64,000 bases of DNA from assembly GCA_015680685.1 (NCBI GenBank), contig MNCI01009293.1, positions 408,684-472,683 on the forward strand, read 5' to 3'. Position 1 is the stretch's first letter, and every line of letters starts with the position of its first letter. This DNA comes from Gnetum montanum (Eukaryota; Streptophyta; Gnetopsida; Gnetales; Gnetaceae). Below the pieces are notes generated by a model. It worked only from the letters and a program-made list of their open reading frames with translations, did no database searches and was not told the origin of the DNA. Both the position numbers and the translations under genes were made by a program. Shown here piece after piece: positions 10,151-21,600 of the stretch.

Positions 10151-12595
10151 TACTAGTTTGAAAGAAAGGTCTTTTTCAAGGTTTGTTCTTTGAACCACTC
10201 AGCTAAGGAGCCAACTGTAAGTTAACAGCCCTGGTGAAATTTCTTTGCTGCAACTAGGTAGGAATTTCACTCTACATGGATGAAGCTAGTGGTAGTTGAG
10301 TTGAGGGCGGAGGTATAGGTTTGGAAGCATGAGGAGGATAGAATGGAAATGGGAATTCCCATGTTGGAGATTGAGCTCTATAATATTTAGGAGGGTAGTA
10401 GTGGTGTTGAAAGGAAGCATGATTGGAAGAGTCATGCAAAGAAATTAGCTACTAAACATAGTACCCATGTGGATCTGGTTGTTGATAAGGGTACTGCTAC
10501 CTTGGTGGTGGCATCCCCCATGACTGTGGGTGTTGCCATTACTAGTGCTGCTCATGAGGTTGGGTTGGAGCTCCACTTGGATAGTAGGCTTACTATTGCT
10601 AGAACTACCTGTAGCTACCTTGAGGATAAGGCAACCTTCTAGGTGCTTACCTTCTTGCCAATTTAGGATTCTATGCATACACCCCAAACTCCTACAGGTT
10701 TGACATAATGAGGCAACATCCCTTAGGATGCTCATAGTGGCAAATGTCACACCCATGATCATCATCTATTTTGGACTCCACAACTTCTTCAATGGTAGAA
10801 ACTTTGCCCTTACCTCTTTGATGGGTATGTTCAACTTCTTTCATTCTCCTTTGGTCATGATCGTTACCTTGTTCTTTGCACTCTTTTGTGATTCTGAAAG
10901 TAGTTCAAAATTTTTCATCCAAAGAATTTCACATTTTATCTACCTTAGCCAATATTTCAAAAATAAATTTTTAGATTGACAAGGTTTTATGTTGCACCAC
11001 TTAATTAAGTGATGCCTCCTCCTCGCTATCATAGAATCAAAATTCCCTTTTTCAGATGGAAGGATCACAGGTGTACTCCTCTGCACTTTTCCTTTTTCAT
11101 AACTCACCTTCTTTTTTGGCCACCTACTCAATTAGCCTTTGGGTCTAATGAGCTCTAAGTTTTGAAAGTCTCCCTTGGGCATATACCTCAATAGTTCTCC
11201 TAATTTTTTTTTGTAGCCCATCTATGATATGTTGGAGCTTCTTCCTTTGAGAAAAGCCATGGCCTAGGCACCTAAAAAACAAAGAGTAATATCTACCCAT
11301 GGTTGCATCCAAGGATTCATGTATTCTTTGTCTTCACTACTGGATCTGCTTCCCAGGATTGGACACTTGAGAGTATGTTTGATACTTGTTGTTGAAGAGC
11401 TCAAGCATTGTACTCCATCATCTAATTGATTCCAGTTCTAAGCACTAGTACCATTTTTTAGCCTCCTTAATGAGTATCCTTGGAAATAGCTTTAACTTTT
11501 GTCATTCGTTTTTAAGATTCTACAAATCAAGAGCATCATGAAAGGCTTGAAGATTATTTTATGGATCTAAGTTGTATCCCCCTTCAAACTTGGGGATATT
11601 GTTCATATTCAAAATTTTGATTCTATTGTCTTTCACATGCCTCATTGGGATTTTCATGGCCTTTGCAATATTCAACATATTTCTTGTTGCAAGCAAAAAC
11701 TCATCATAGTCATAGCCTCTACAATGTCCATGATGCTTATGATGTTCTCTAATATAGCTTCTTTTGTGGTGGTGGACCTTCCTGGATTGCTCATGCCATT
11801 GATCTCTACTAGTCCAATGGGCCCTATGATCATCTTTGTCCTATCGATCACCTCTATCATGATCACATCTTCTGCAGCTTCAATCGAAGCTATAGGAGGA
11901 AGAATATGAGGATGTCAAAGGTGAAGAGGGAGGATAGGTAGCACTAGCATGGTGCTTACTATCCCCTCTTCTACGATCACGACCATGATCATCATGCTTG
12001 TCATCATCATGATTCTTGTCCATGTTCTTTCCTTGATTCCCATCTTTGAAGCCCCCATGGTCATGGGACCCATTCTTCCTTGAACCAAAATTATTTATAG
12101 TGGATTGTAGGTTTTGGTTCAAGGCCTTCCCATCAAAGAAAAGCGGAGGAAAGTTAGTAAAAAATGGATCCTCTCCTTCTTTCTAGTCCAGTAATAACAA
12201 GGGGTTTGTGAACTATTTCTCCTTCGAAGCTTCATAACGCATCTCCTACTACTAATATTTCTTGTGTTATGCCTCAATGGGATGATAATCTCAATAGTGA
12301 TGGTCCTGCACAATGTATTAAACATTAAGCCCCTAAATGCCTAATATGTGAGAGTTTGGAGAAACATCACAGAAACTGATTGATCAAGCAGCAACACAAT
12401 GTTGGTCTCCATTTTCCTCCACTAAAACTATTCATCCTGATGTAGGATGAAGGTGAGGTCTAGCACATACTCATCAAGATGAGTATAAACCACTCTACAT
12501 TTTTGGGGAATTGGCAGTTTTGACCCTTTGCACCATTGTTGATTGGATGTATGCTTGTACAACAATAGAGATTTAGCCCTGTGAGAAGAAGACAT
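10151..12595 (-). pseudogene. gag remnant of A1
   Basis: The start codon is at 12595-12593 (MSSSHRAK), 129 bases from the primer site. The N-terminal segment RVVYTHLDEYVLDLTFILHQDE is shared with A4 and A5. The middle is a charged low-complexity region (His/Asp/Arg-rich near 12100-11700). The capsid core lies at about 11650-11250 and a Cys/His motif CDICHYEHPKGCC near 10760-10710. Gly/Ser/Gln-rich sequence leads into the protease. Stops interrupt all parts. Short + strand frames here are shadows. Confidence 0.75.
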
Positions 12596-12723
12596 TTTAG
12601 TTTGAAAGAAAAACAATGTGGTTATACTATTATTATTATTTCTAATGATTGCAACTTTAAGGTTCATTACAACATCTTTGAATAATTTCACTAACCCCTA
12701 GGTAGCACATGTACCTAACTAAA

Positions 12724-12742
12724 CTCCCCATCAACAACACTA
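12724..12742 (-). promoter_or_regulatory. Primer-binding site of A1, tRNA-Asp type
   Basis: CTCCCCATCAACAACACTA on the + strand aligns without gaps to the reverse of the tRNA-Asp primer site followed by the LTR end. It lies one base from the LTR. Confidence 0.7.
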
Positions 12743-12743
12743 A

Positions 12744-13215
12744 TGGCGAGTAGCGAGCAGTCCCTACACCCAACCATATGAATCACTAGCATTTACCAAG
12801 TGATCCAGTCAAATTTTGTAGAATTTAGCTCTCTAAGTACACTGAGTTTACGAAGTGAATCCAATGGATGTAATCATTGTCTTCTCAGTTTCACTTGTGA
12901 AGTGCAAGTGTATGGTTAAGTATAACTAAGGTGTATGATTTTTATCATTTTATATTTATTGTTTAAATCACCTAACTGCTAGAAAATAAAGTAATTAATT
13001 ATTTAACTAATCTAATAACTAACTAATACCTTTACTAATCCTAACATAATCATCCACTTTCATTTACCCTACACATCTTGAACCACGTTGTAGTGTTACT
13101 AGGTTACCAAGCATTAAGCACTACAAGGATTACGAAATGTTAACATCAAACTTAACATTAGTATTAACCAAGGACACTTAAAAACTGTACTGAAAAGCTA
13201 TTCATTTGTTATCAG
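12744..13215 (-). repeat. 5' LTR of A1, partial
   Basis: Reads TGGCGAGTAGCGAGCAGTCC, then CCCTACACCCAACCATATGAAT, matching the U5 end of other GYP-A LTRs such as A6 at 62129. Similarity continues through the R/U5 landmarks (ATGGTTAAGTATAACTAAGG, ACTAGGTTACCAAGC) and stops near 13215, well before the TATA box and U3, so the outer half of the LTR is lost. Confidence 0.75.
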
Positions 13216-13254
13216 ATAGTACTTTGAGTAGAATAAAATCTTGGTTTCCACACA

Positions 13255-13650
13255 ACATTTGTAATTTTGTCTAAGAGGCCAACTACAAGTTGGTTGAACT
13301 TTGTTACATAAAATAAATAATTATTTTCATAATAGGAATTTTTCAACGTTGGATCATAAGATGAAATTTTTCATGCAAATTATTATTTTGGTTGAGAGGC
13401 TCATTATAATTTGGCTAAACTTTGTTATAGAAAGTAAATAATTATTATTGTAATGCCAATAGATAAACATTTTCAAGGGAATTATTATTAATATGTAATG
13501 GCTCAACCAATAACATTGAATTTTGTCATGGAAAATAAAAAAATATTATCATAATGCCAATGGATAAACATTTTCAAGGGAATTATGGATATGTAATGGT
13601 TTGGCTAATAAATGATGGACTTTTTCACATGAATTATTATAATGTCTAAG
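13255..13650. repeat. Imperfect tandem repeat, about 100-120 bp unit
   Basis: Three imperfect units built around AACTTTGTTA...AATAAATAATTATT and GATAAACATTTTCAAGGGAATTAT, starting near 13292, 13413 and 13511. Very AT-rich. No coding signal. Not part of a recognised element. Confidence 0.6.
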
Positions 13651-14539
13651 TCAATTACCAATACAACATTTAAGGCTAAATAACTTCCATTTTAAGAATT
13701 ATTTGACACTAATTTTGATTTTTTCCAACATGAAAGTTAATTTTTAGTAAACCAATCATGGGATTTTATTAATTTAAAAAATAAAAATATTCTCTTATCG
13801 TATAATAGATATATATCATCAACATTTAGCTAAACTAGTTACAAAACATCTATAGAAAGAAGAAATTAATCATAGTATCTCTCATTATAATTGTTAAAAA
13901 CTTTTTGTCAATGGAGCATCATCCTCCAATTGAAGATCATGGAGGTGAAGTGACCTTGAAAAATGCAATAAATTAAAAGTCTTAATATCTATGCACAATC
14001 TACATAAATTAATCTGTGCATCTTCAATGGTTCAAATCAATATAATTTAAAGACAAATAAGAAGGTGTATCAATTATATTTTAAGGAACAAAGATAATAG
14101 AGAGTGCAACATAGATTTTACCAACATATCACTAACAAGGGTCATCCATCACTTTGCAATTTGGTTATTATTTCTATACACTAATAATACTATCAAATGT
14201 AAAAATTATAAAATATTTGTATATTCATTGTTATTTGTAGCTAGTGATAAATAAGTGTAGATTAATATGCATATAAAAATAAAAAAGAATTTTTTGAAAT
14301 TAAAATTAAACTTTTATTAAGTTCATTCATATTTGATTATGAAAGTCTCCATGTTAGAAGTTTTGAAAATATTATCAATAAAGTTGTTAAGTGTCTTTTC
14401 ATGAATTTTAGAACACATCAATTAGACTATTAACAATGATGTACCACTTATATTTCATATGCTAAAATTTGGAAAATTGTAAGAAAGCATAGTGTTCATC
14501 TTCAATAATATTATCCTTCATAATGAGCATAGGTTGTTG
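13651..14539. other. AT-rich sequence without recognised features
   Basis: Long A and T stretches, no sustained frame on either strand, no LTR ends or primer sites recognised. Confidence 0.6.
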
Positions 14540-14875
14540 GCCAGTTGGTTAGCTTGCACAACTTTGTACTCATAATTGCTAGGTTCATAGTAGATTGTGT
14601 TAGGATGGAAATAATTCAATCAAGAAACTTGATATTAAATAAGGGTATCCACTCTTTCCCACTTTGTTTAGTATCTTCATTAATGAATTTGAACAATGGA
14701 TTTAGAACCTATTTAGGAAGTACTAAATTTTTTTGGAACATATGTTAACATACTACTTTTTGCATATGATGTGGCTTTCATCTCTTCTTAGGTTCAAGGA
14801 CAATCATTTATGCTTAATATATTATATGATTTTTGTATTAAATCTAGAATCAAAGTAAATGTTCACTAGATAATG
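14540..14875 (+). pseudogene. LINE reverse transcriptase fragment
   Basis: Short piece of non-LTR retrotransposon RT in broken frames. The order is a Pro-Leu-xx-Pro-like stretch (FPTLFSIFINEFEQW), then ILLFAYDVAFISS, corresponding to the LLFADDVVLIS catalytic strand, then LYDFCIKSRIKVNVH, the FC..SG.KVN segment. The catalytic DD is read as YD. The left and right parts of the RT are missing and no poly(A) tail is attached. An L1-type origin is likely from the motif spacing. Confidence 0.7.
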
Positions 14876-14878
14876 TAA

Positions 14879-15200
14879 TGATATGTGATGCTAGAGACCT
14901 ATGAAAGATCCAAAAAACACTAAAAATCTTTCTCTTCCTTAAGATAATGACCTACGTAAGAGTGTCAGCTATTCCAAATGGTGATAGGGAATCTAACTAT
15001 ATCTTTATGATCCCCAGTAATCAAGTAGCTACTTTTTGAGTGCTAGCTCCATCTAACACTATTACAAAAGTTAAAAGTAATGATATGTGATGCTAGAGTC
15101 CTATCAAAGATCCATATAACACTACAAATCTTTCTCTTCCTTGAGATGAGAATAAATGTAAAAGTCTTAACTACTACAAATGATGGTAGTAAATCCAACT
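14879..15200. repeat. Direct duplication, period about 202 bp
   Basis: About 110 bases beginning TGATATGTGATGCTAGAG occur at 14879 and again at 15081, with a shared TCTTTCTCTTCCTT block and roughly ten to fifteen percent differences. It lies right after the LINE fragment; origin unknown. Confidence 0.75.
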
Positions 15201-15282
15201 ATGACTATAGAAGCCCTAATAATTTGTGTAGGCACACCTCTTCTAATCCTCTTTTTCTTCCCCTATAGATAATTTTTGTAGG

Positions 15283-16148
15283 TGTTACATTCTAGAAATA
15301 TGTCTAGGAGGTCCAAGACACATCTTGGCCAAGAGATGAGTCTTCATCGGAGACATCTAGCAAGTTTAGGAGATGTCTGGTCGGAAGTGGAGACATCTGT
15401 CCAAAAACTAAGATGTCTTAAGTGAGACATCTATTATAGAAAAGAGACATCTTTGATGAGGTATCTTTGCTAGAAGAGATATGTCTTCCATGTAGCAAAG
15501 ATGTCTCCCATGCAGTAAAGATGTCTTTCAAAAGCTAGAGACATCTCTCTCAAATTCTGGAATTTACAAAAAGATGTCTTTGCAAGCCTAGAGATGACCC
15601 ATACAGTTGGGGAAAATTTCTAGTTGGTAGTTCCAAAGTAAAAAATAGCCAAGAAAAAGAAGAAAAAGGATAGAAACAACTTAAATCTTCAGGTTGAGCT
15701 TGAGGAAAGATTCCTAGGTTTCTTGTCTCCTATTTCCCATAAATATTGTATGTTGTCTCATGTTTTGAGATGATGAGAGTTGAGGAGAAAGGCATGATAG
15801 CATAAGTTTGTGAGTGCATGATTGTGTATGCAGTGTTATATGGTTAAATTGTATGTGTGTTTGGCCTATGTGTGTCTCTAGTGTACTTATGTGAGTTGGA
15901 TCTCATTCAGTTGTGCCTTGCATTGAGGATAATCATTATGTGGTTGTAGAGCCTCATGCTCTGAAATGTTGTTTGTGTGTTGTAAGTTATTTGGATGTTT
16001 GTAAATTTTAAAACCATTAATTATAATCTTCATTACATTAATTAAAGATAGCTATTTTTTAGTTTTCTAGCATATTTATTGTTTTTCATAATATCTAGAT
16101 TTAGTGGGATTTGAAGGTTAAAATAAATAGAGTAAATCTACTCCAACA
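15283..16148 (+). repeat. 5' LTR of G1 (866 bp)
   Basis: Begins TGTTACATTC and ends ACTCCAACA, with the primer site four bases later. Between 15351 and 15579 it contains five AGACATCT and five AGATGTCT octamers, which are reverse complements of each other. The promoter is weakly marked (CCATAAATATTG near 15740). Confidence 0.8.
15351..15579. promoter_or_regulatory. AGACATCT/AGATGTCT octamer cluster in G1 U3
   Basis: Ten octamers in 229 bases, five in each orientation, at irregular 10-40 base spacing, upstream of the presumed transcription start. Each pair can form a dyad. Probably promoter or enhancer repeats; the function is inferred only from position. Confidence 0.6.
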
Positions 16149-16152
16149 TTAT

Positions 16153-16170
16153 TGGTATTGGAGCATTAGG
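16153..16170 (+). promoter_or_regulatory. Primer-binding site of G1, tRNA-iMet type
   Basis: TGGTATTGGAGCATTAGG is close to TGGTATCAGAGCATTAGG, a common plant LTR-element primer site complementary to initiator tRNA-Met. Confidence 0.85.
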
Positions 16171-16199
16171 TTGATTGTTTCTTGGGAATTTGGTTGTGA

Positions 16200-16905
16200 A
16201 TTTTTTTCAATTTTACATAGTGCTTAAAAAGAAACAGGTTCAAGCCTTGAATAGAGGCATGAAGAGCACGAAGTCTGCCTTTCAACTGATGATTACTTGA
16301 ATAGATAATATTAGTACCAAGGTAGACAGGAATGTAGGTCCTAGCCATATTTAAACTTGTGGAGATAATGAGAATTCATGTTTAAATGGTGATGAAGAAG
16401 TTTCTTAGCTTGGTGGAAGGGAAAAATGATGAGAAAGAACCATCTAGCTATGGGAGTGTTGAAGCCCATTAGCTAAGAATTCCAAAGGAAGAAAATTCAC
16501 TTCCTTGCCAACATTAACTTCTTCTCATAACAAGCTTGATGATGAGGATGAATCAAGGTTTTCTCGAATGTTAATACATGTTGCTAAACTTCCATACATA
16601 GAATTAAAGACTCTCAATGGTGTAGATGTCATGAATGCTTTCTCAAGTTGGTTGAAGATACTTAATAAGAACTTTGAGTTGGAAGAAGTACCAAACTAGT
16701 TAAGGGTACCTATTATTGAATCTAGATTAGAAGGGATGACTTCTACTTGGTGGGAAAATGAGTCCCAAGCTCATGAAAGGAAAAATGATCAACCCATTAG
16801 AGATTAAAATCTAATGAAATATAGATTAAGAAGAAAATTTGAATAGTCTCTTTCGAGACAAGAGATGATCATGAAGTTAAAATTTTTTGGCTTTTTAGAG
16901 TAGAA
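16200..16905 (+). pseudogene. gag of G1, N-terminal piece
   Basis: Broken frames read KKKQVQALNRGMKSTKSAF, then a hydrophilic stretch, then the capsid core with LPYIELKTLNGVDVMNAFSSW, VPIIESRLEGMTSTWWENE and MKYRLRRKFE, typical of gypsy gag around the WW/W-x-E region. It stops at about 16905 in mid-domain and resumes near 18366. Confidence 0.75.
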
Positions 16906-17630
16906 GATAATAATTTACTATTCTTATATAATATAAGTTTACTCTAATAAAATAAATAAAATTCTTGGATTGATGAGAAGTTATAATGGTATTTTGAACC
17001 CAATCCATATATATAATTTTTAGGGTTATTTTATCATTAGGTCTCTATTGTGTTATTTTTAGTAAACTCTACCCCACTTGTTACATATATATATCCAAGG
17101 CATCTCTTGGAAATTTGTATCAAGAAATCATCAATGTAATTTTATCAAGAATTTTGATATTTCATCATCAGTTCATTAATCTTTTAGAAACTCATCAATT
17201 CATAAATATCATTCATTTTTATTTACTTAATCTTGGAAGTTGAATAATTAGAATTTGGGGCATTCGCTATTTCAATTATATCTTAGTCATTTTGTAATAA
17301 TTTTCAGTGATTTTAGATTTATTTGAAAGCTAGAATAGGTGAATAAATTTAATTAAAATTTCATATCAGTATCTATTATAGTTTTAAAGATATTTTCTCT
17401 AAGAGTTGTATATTTTTTGAGTCTTGAAATTTTATGAGAATGAATGAGGATCAATGATTGGATTATTGCACCCTCATCTCATAATGATTTGATGTGATTA
17501 TATATTTATTTGAAAGCTAATATTTGTGGAAAGGTACAATTAAAATTGTGTCCTCAAAAACTCAATAAAGTTTGAGTTATTATCTATCAAAGTTTTACTA
17601 CCAATATTATAATAATTTTTTATAGGTTGG
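16906..17630 (+). other. LTR-like insertion in G1 gag, left part
   Basis: AT-rich sequence absent from the gag frame. It has a TATA-like ACATATATATATCC near 17083-17097 followed by repeated ATCAAGAA phrases, a U3-R layout suggesting an LTR of an unidentified family in + orientation. It is itself split by the solo LTR at 17631-18253 and continues to about 18365. Ends not resolved. Confidence 0.4.
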
Positions 17631-18253
17631 TGATGAGTGGTGAGGTACCCCTACACTCAACCATATGAATACGAGCGTTACACNNNNNNNNNNNNNNNNN
17701 NNNNNNNNNNNNNNNNNNNNNNNNNNNNNNNNNNNNNNNNNNNNNNNNNNNNNNNNNNNNNNNNNNNNNNNNNNNNNNNNNNNNNNNNNNNNNNNNNNNN
17801 NNNNNNNNNNNNNNNNNNNNNNNNNNNNNNNNNNNNNNNNNNNNNNNNNNNNNNNNNNNNNNNNNNNNNNNNNNNNNNNNNNNNNNNNNNNNNNNNNNTT
17901 GAGAGAGATTAAGTCCTTAAGAAATCATTTAAATAATTAACAATAATTAAAGTCCTATTTAGCTTAGTCTATGCACTACAAGGTTTGTCCAAAAGTTCGT
18001 CTTTATTGCCATACACAATTGTGTGCTCAAGTACAGAATTGTTCGAATAAAGATTCGTTCACTTTGGGACTCCTACTGCAGGCACATGGAAATTATTCTA
18101 ACTCTGGAATGGAAACAAGGGAGCTGCCTCTTATTTATAGATTTGGCAGCACACTGCGATATCATGTACGCGATATCGCAGAGAAGGATGTGATATCACG
18201 TATACAATATCGCGTACGTGATATCACGGTAGATGCAATATCGCGTCCCATCA
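17631..18253 (-). repeat. Solo GYP-A LTR with target-site duplication
   Basis: Starts TGATGAGTGGTGAGG and ends CGCGTCCCATCA on the + strand, giving matched TGATG/CATCA ends. It is flanked by GTTGG (17626-17630) and GTTAG (18254-18258), a 4 of 5 match. No primer site or internal sequence adjoins. U3 is rich in GATATC, including 13-base inverted arms at 18190-18202 and 18215-18227. An N run covers 17684-17898. It resembles the A6 LTR most closely. Confidence 0.8.
17684..17898. other. Assembly gap (215 N)
   Basis: Lies in the R/U5 part of the solo LTR, the region that in A6 holds the hairpin repeats, so the gap may hide similar units. Confidence 0.95.
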
Positions 18254-18365
18254 GTTAGAAAGAATATAATATATCCATAGCTTCTGGATAACTTTTGAAG
18301 TACTTCTTATTTCCAAATTGTAGATAAATTCCTAATATTTCTAGAAACAAAAATTTTATAAGCTT

Positions 18366-18900
18366 ATTCATTATAGAGTCAAGATAACCAAGAAATTCTT
18401 TTGCTGATTGAAATTACTTATAAATCCGTAAGGCAAGGTGACAAAGATGTCAAGGATTTTTACATCAAATTTTGTGAACCATTCAATCAAGCTAAAGTAA
18501 ATTTGGATAAGTATGAATAGGTTTCAATCTTTGTAGGAGGTCTCAAAATGGTGTATTAGTATGAGTTCTCATTTTATGAGCCATAAACTCTTGATGAGAC
18601 TTATGATTTGGTACTTAAAGTAGAAAAGAAACTAAGAGGATTTGGGAATAGAGGCAAACAAGCTTCCATGGGAAAGAAAAAGGGATCCAAATCAAAGAAG
18701 GGATCCAAGTCCAAATCTAAAAATAACAATGGAAGCCATGACAACAAGAATAAGAAGGATAACAAGAAGGGAAAAGCCAAGAAGGACTAAGGCAAGGAAG
18801 GAAAGGGTCAAGGCAATAGCACATCAATTATTTAGTGCTTCAAATGTGAAGAATGGGGACATAAGCAATGACAATGTCAACTTGTCAAGGTAGCCAAGGG
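18366..18900 (+). pseudogene. gag of G1, C-terminal piece with zinc knuckle
   Basis: Reads QEILLLIEITYKSVRQGDKD, FYIKFCEPFNQAKVN, then a lysine/serine-rich basic tail at 18608-18790, then a CCHC nucleic-acid-binding knuckle CFKCEEWGHKQ-stop-QC at 18836-18877 with all four ligands kept. One stop sits inside the knuckle. Confidence 0.85.
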
Positions 18901-19009
18901 TAAGGATGTGTAAACCATCCAAATAAAGGAGACATCAAGCTAAGCTCTTCAAAGAGGTAATCCTAAAGCTTCCAATATTGAGAAACATTTTGAATTAAAT
19001 TCCTATCCA

Positions 19010-19440
19010 TTCATGGGGAATATGAATAGTGGAGACCATCCTGCTAGAAAATTGTTATTTTGGACTAGGACTAGGTGTTTACTTAGTATGGAATGGATTC
19101 ATATTTTGATTAATAGGGGAGCCCAAGAAAATGTTATTTCATCTAGGACAGTTAATAGATTAGGTTTGGTAACTAGTCCTCATCCAAGTTCCTACAAGGT
19201 ACATTAATTATCAAGAGAATTCTCTCAAGAATTGAGAAAGAAATGTGTTTTAAAATTTAAATTTTGGGGTTTTTATGATGTTGTGGAATGTAATGTACTT
19301 CCAATTGATTATGTTGATGTAATTATTAGTAGATCTTGGAATTTTGATAATGGTCCTTAATTTGATAAAGTAATAAATGTATGGAGTGTAGCTAGACTTG
19401 ATGGAATCCATGAGTTGATTCCTATGACAGCTAGTTAAGT
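19010..19440 (+). pseudogene. Aspartic protease of G1
   Basis: Translation gives LINRGAQENVISSRTVNRLGL, where functional proteases have LID-S/G-GA, then VVECNVLPIDYVDVIISRSW and HELIPMTAS. The catalytic Asp is Asn here. This protease type is usual in chromovirus-like gypsy elements and follows the knuckle at the expected distance. Nothing of RT follows. Confidence 0.75.
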
Positions 19441-20690
19441 AGAAGGTTTTAACACAGATGTAAACTAATGTAAAAGGAAAAAGGAAATTTTATTTATACC
19501 ATACTAGATATAATAAACTAAATTTAGAAGCTCACTATCTCTTAGCTACTATTTCCATCATGTATTAGAATGCTATCAATAAGGTTCACTTAAGTTCTCA
19601 TCATCTTTGAATTGACAGTGGAAGATGGATTCAACTCCCCTGAGAAGAGCATATTTGTAGGTTGTGCATATGAGGAGTCCTTGAAGATGAGTTACATGTG
19701 TTTTTTACTTGTGCTATGACTACCCATTTGAGATAGCATTATAATGTTACAACAAAAAGCCTATATGATTTGTTTTTAATGCTCCTATTGGTGCTTGGTT
19801 AATTTGTAAAGTCTATCTTTATGTTTCATGAAAATGTAATATTTTTCAATAGATCTTCTGGATCTTTGGATGTAATAAACTTTCATTTCATTTCATTTCA
19901 TAAATAGATTATGGCCTTTGGTACATCTCATTCAAATTGTAAAGGGGGTTTTTTATGCACTAGTTTAAAGTGAAGTAAAAGCTAATTTTAGGCATCTTGG
20001 TGGCAAAGAAAGAACATAAGAAAATTCTAAAAGCCTTGCCAACATAAGTAAGAAAGTTTATTTTACTTTTTTTTAATGTAGCTACCCTATTTTGTTGTGA
20101 ATTTTGTAAAAAAACTTATTTTACTTTCCTTTTTATGTCACTCTCCTATTTTGTTGTGGATTTGTATGCTTTCTTTTTTCTTTCTACTTTTTCATTCTTT
20201 TTTCCACAATTTTAATCATTCTACTAAGCTTTTGCCAAATTTTCATCATTTTAGGCTTGTTTTTATATAGAAATTGGTATCCATACCATTTTCTATCTTT
20301 TAGGTATATTTTTGGATTATGTGGGAACTTTGTCCAACTTGCCTATAAGATAATTTATGATTATTTTCGATCAACTCTTGAGATAAACATGATTTCATAA
20401 GAATTTTGTAAAATTTTGGAATTTATAGATTTTTTTTATTTAAAAAATATTTTAGATTTTTAAAATATAATAATAATATTTATGGGACCAATTTTGCTTA
20501 GTGGGTAGTGGGAGTCATGAATCGTTTAGATGCCCATTTGCATGTAGTAATGGAGTGTTTCTTAGTGGTATCCATTCCATGGAAACAAGGTTTGGATGGA
20601 TTTTCTACCTTGGATTTTGATTCGTAAGTTCATGTGAGGTTAGGAAACTAGTTGAGATCATGACACTAAGGAGTTGAGTCTAGTGGTTAT
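19441..20690. other. Unassigned DNA with a possible LINE 3' end
   Basis: No sustained frame. At about 19855-19905, GATCTTCTGGATCTTTGGATG and AATAAACTTTCATT lead into four CATTT units, like the 3' tail of plant LINEs in + orientation. The rest (19906-20690) is T-rich and unrecognised. Confidence 0.35.
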
Positions 20691-21289
20691 TGGGAAAAAG
20701 AGGGCACAACACCACGAATTGGCTTGTGCAGTATTTTCCCACTTGTGTGTTAAAAGTAGGATATAAACTAATAAAGTAGATAGCAGAAGTAAAGTGCAAA
20801 ATAATAACACAAAGATTTACATGGTTCACCATGGGCCAAACTCTAAATAAATATTCTTCTACTAATAAATAGTAGGAATACAAAAATGTGTCTCTAGTTA
20901 ATTATTAGAGGTATACAAAATTGACACACCCTCAAGAAAAAATATTCTTGGAATAACAAGGAGAAATCTCACATCCCTTAAGGAAAAATTCCTAGAAACC
21001 CAAGCATACAAGGCTTATTTATGTGTCTCTCCCTTTGGGATCTCTTTCTCTTGAGCCGTTGGCTTCTCTTTTGCCCTTGCACCGATTTGCCATTTCCCTA
21101 GGATTTATAGCCAAGGAAAATTCCATGTGCTACCTAACTTAGGCAGCCTTTGTTGAGGGCTACCTAACTTAGCAACCAATGTGGGCAACTAATTTTGGTT
21201 GGCTTAGTAGGAAACCTTCCTTCCCCTCCTTATTCTTTATTTATATTAATGTGACATGGGCTTCATGTTGGAGGGACCCACACACAACA
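20691..21289 (-). repeat. Copia-like solo LTR
   Basis: In minus orientation it starts TGTTGTGTGTGGGTCCC at 21289, has a TATA box (GGCTATAAATCC) near 21110 and contains TGGTGAACCATGTAAATCT (near 20817-20835), the reverse of a phrase common in plant Copia LTRs. No internal sequence adjoins and no clear target duplication is visible, so the left end (20691) is approximate. Confidence 0.5.
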
Positions 21290-21600
21290 ATGGCATGCAA
21301 TGAGACATGGTAAGACTTATCCTTCCAATGATACATGTGTCTTGACCGTTGAGTATGTTAGTAGTGAGGTGGAGTCATGCAGATTATTCGATGATAGTAT
21401 TGAGATTATTCCAAGACCTATCAGTAACCAAGAGCTAATCTTCATAGATGCTTGGATAAAATATACATTCTTTGGATTTTTGGAAAATCTATGGTGTTTT
21501 TGAACTTTGAAATATTTTTGAATATTTAATTAAAAAACTTTACCTAGCTCATATCTTGAGAATGTTGGCCTAGAACCTTTATGCTTCATGAAAATGGAAA
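21290..21600 (+). repeat. GYP-A LTR fragment
   Basis: Matches, in opposite orientation, the U3-R part of the LTR at 30026-31436. Shared phrases include CTTATCCTTCCAATGATA, GTTAGTAGTGAGGT, TTATTCCAAGACCT and GGATAAAATATACATTC. It is truncated on the left at the Copia-like LTR. Confidence 0.7.

Larger units (their letters stand above)
1..13215 (-). mobile_element. GYP-A copy A1, Ty3/gypsy element, split by A2
   Basis: Minus-strand element read from its 5' LTR at 13.2-12.7 kb through primer site, gag, protease and RT down to 8527, then continuing at 2436 with the rest of RT, RNase H, integrase and 3' noncoding DNA to the window edge. The two halves join in frame order: the RT text ending at 2436 continues at 8527, where A4 has the uninterrupted version at about 33440-33480. 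Gene order gag-PR-RT-RH-INT defines Ty3/gypsy. All domains carry stops. The 3' LTR lies outside the window. Confidence 0.9.
15283..19440 (+). mobile_element. Gypsy element G1, 5' part
   Basis: Consists of a 5' LTR, an initiator-Met-type primer site, gag in two pieces and a protease. The gag is interrupted at about 16906-18365 by an LTR-like insertion that itself contains a solo GYP-A LTR. No RT, integrase or 3' LTR follows; similarity ends near 19440. A different family from GYP-A, judging by primer site, zinc knuckle and protease text. Confidence 0.8.

Noticed and set aside
17637-17940. Open frames of 91 codons across the 17.7 kb gap
   Set aside because: Also created by N; the flanking sequence is a solo LTR.
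19880-19903. Microsatellite of CATTT units
   Set aside because: Only about four units; more likely the tail of a LINE than an independent repeat.
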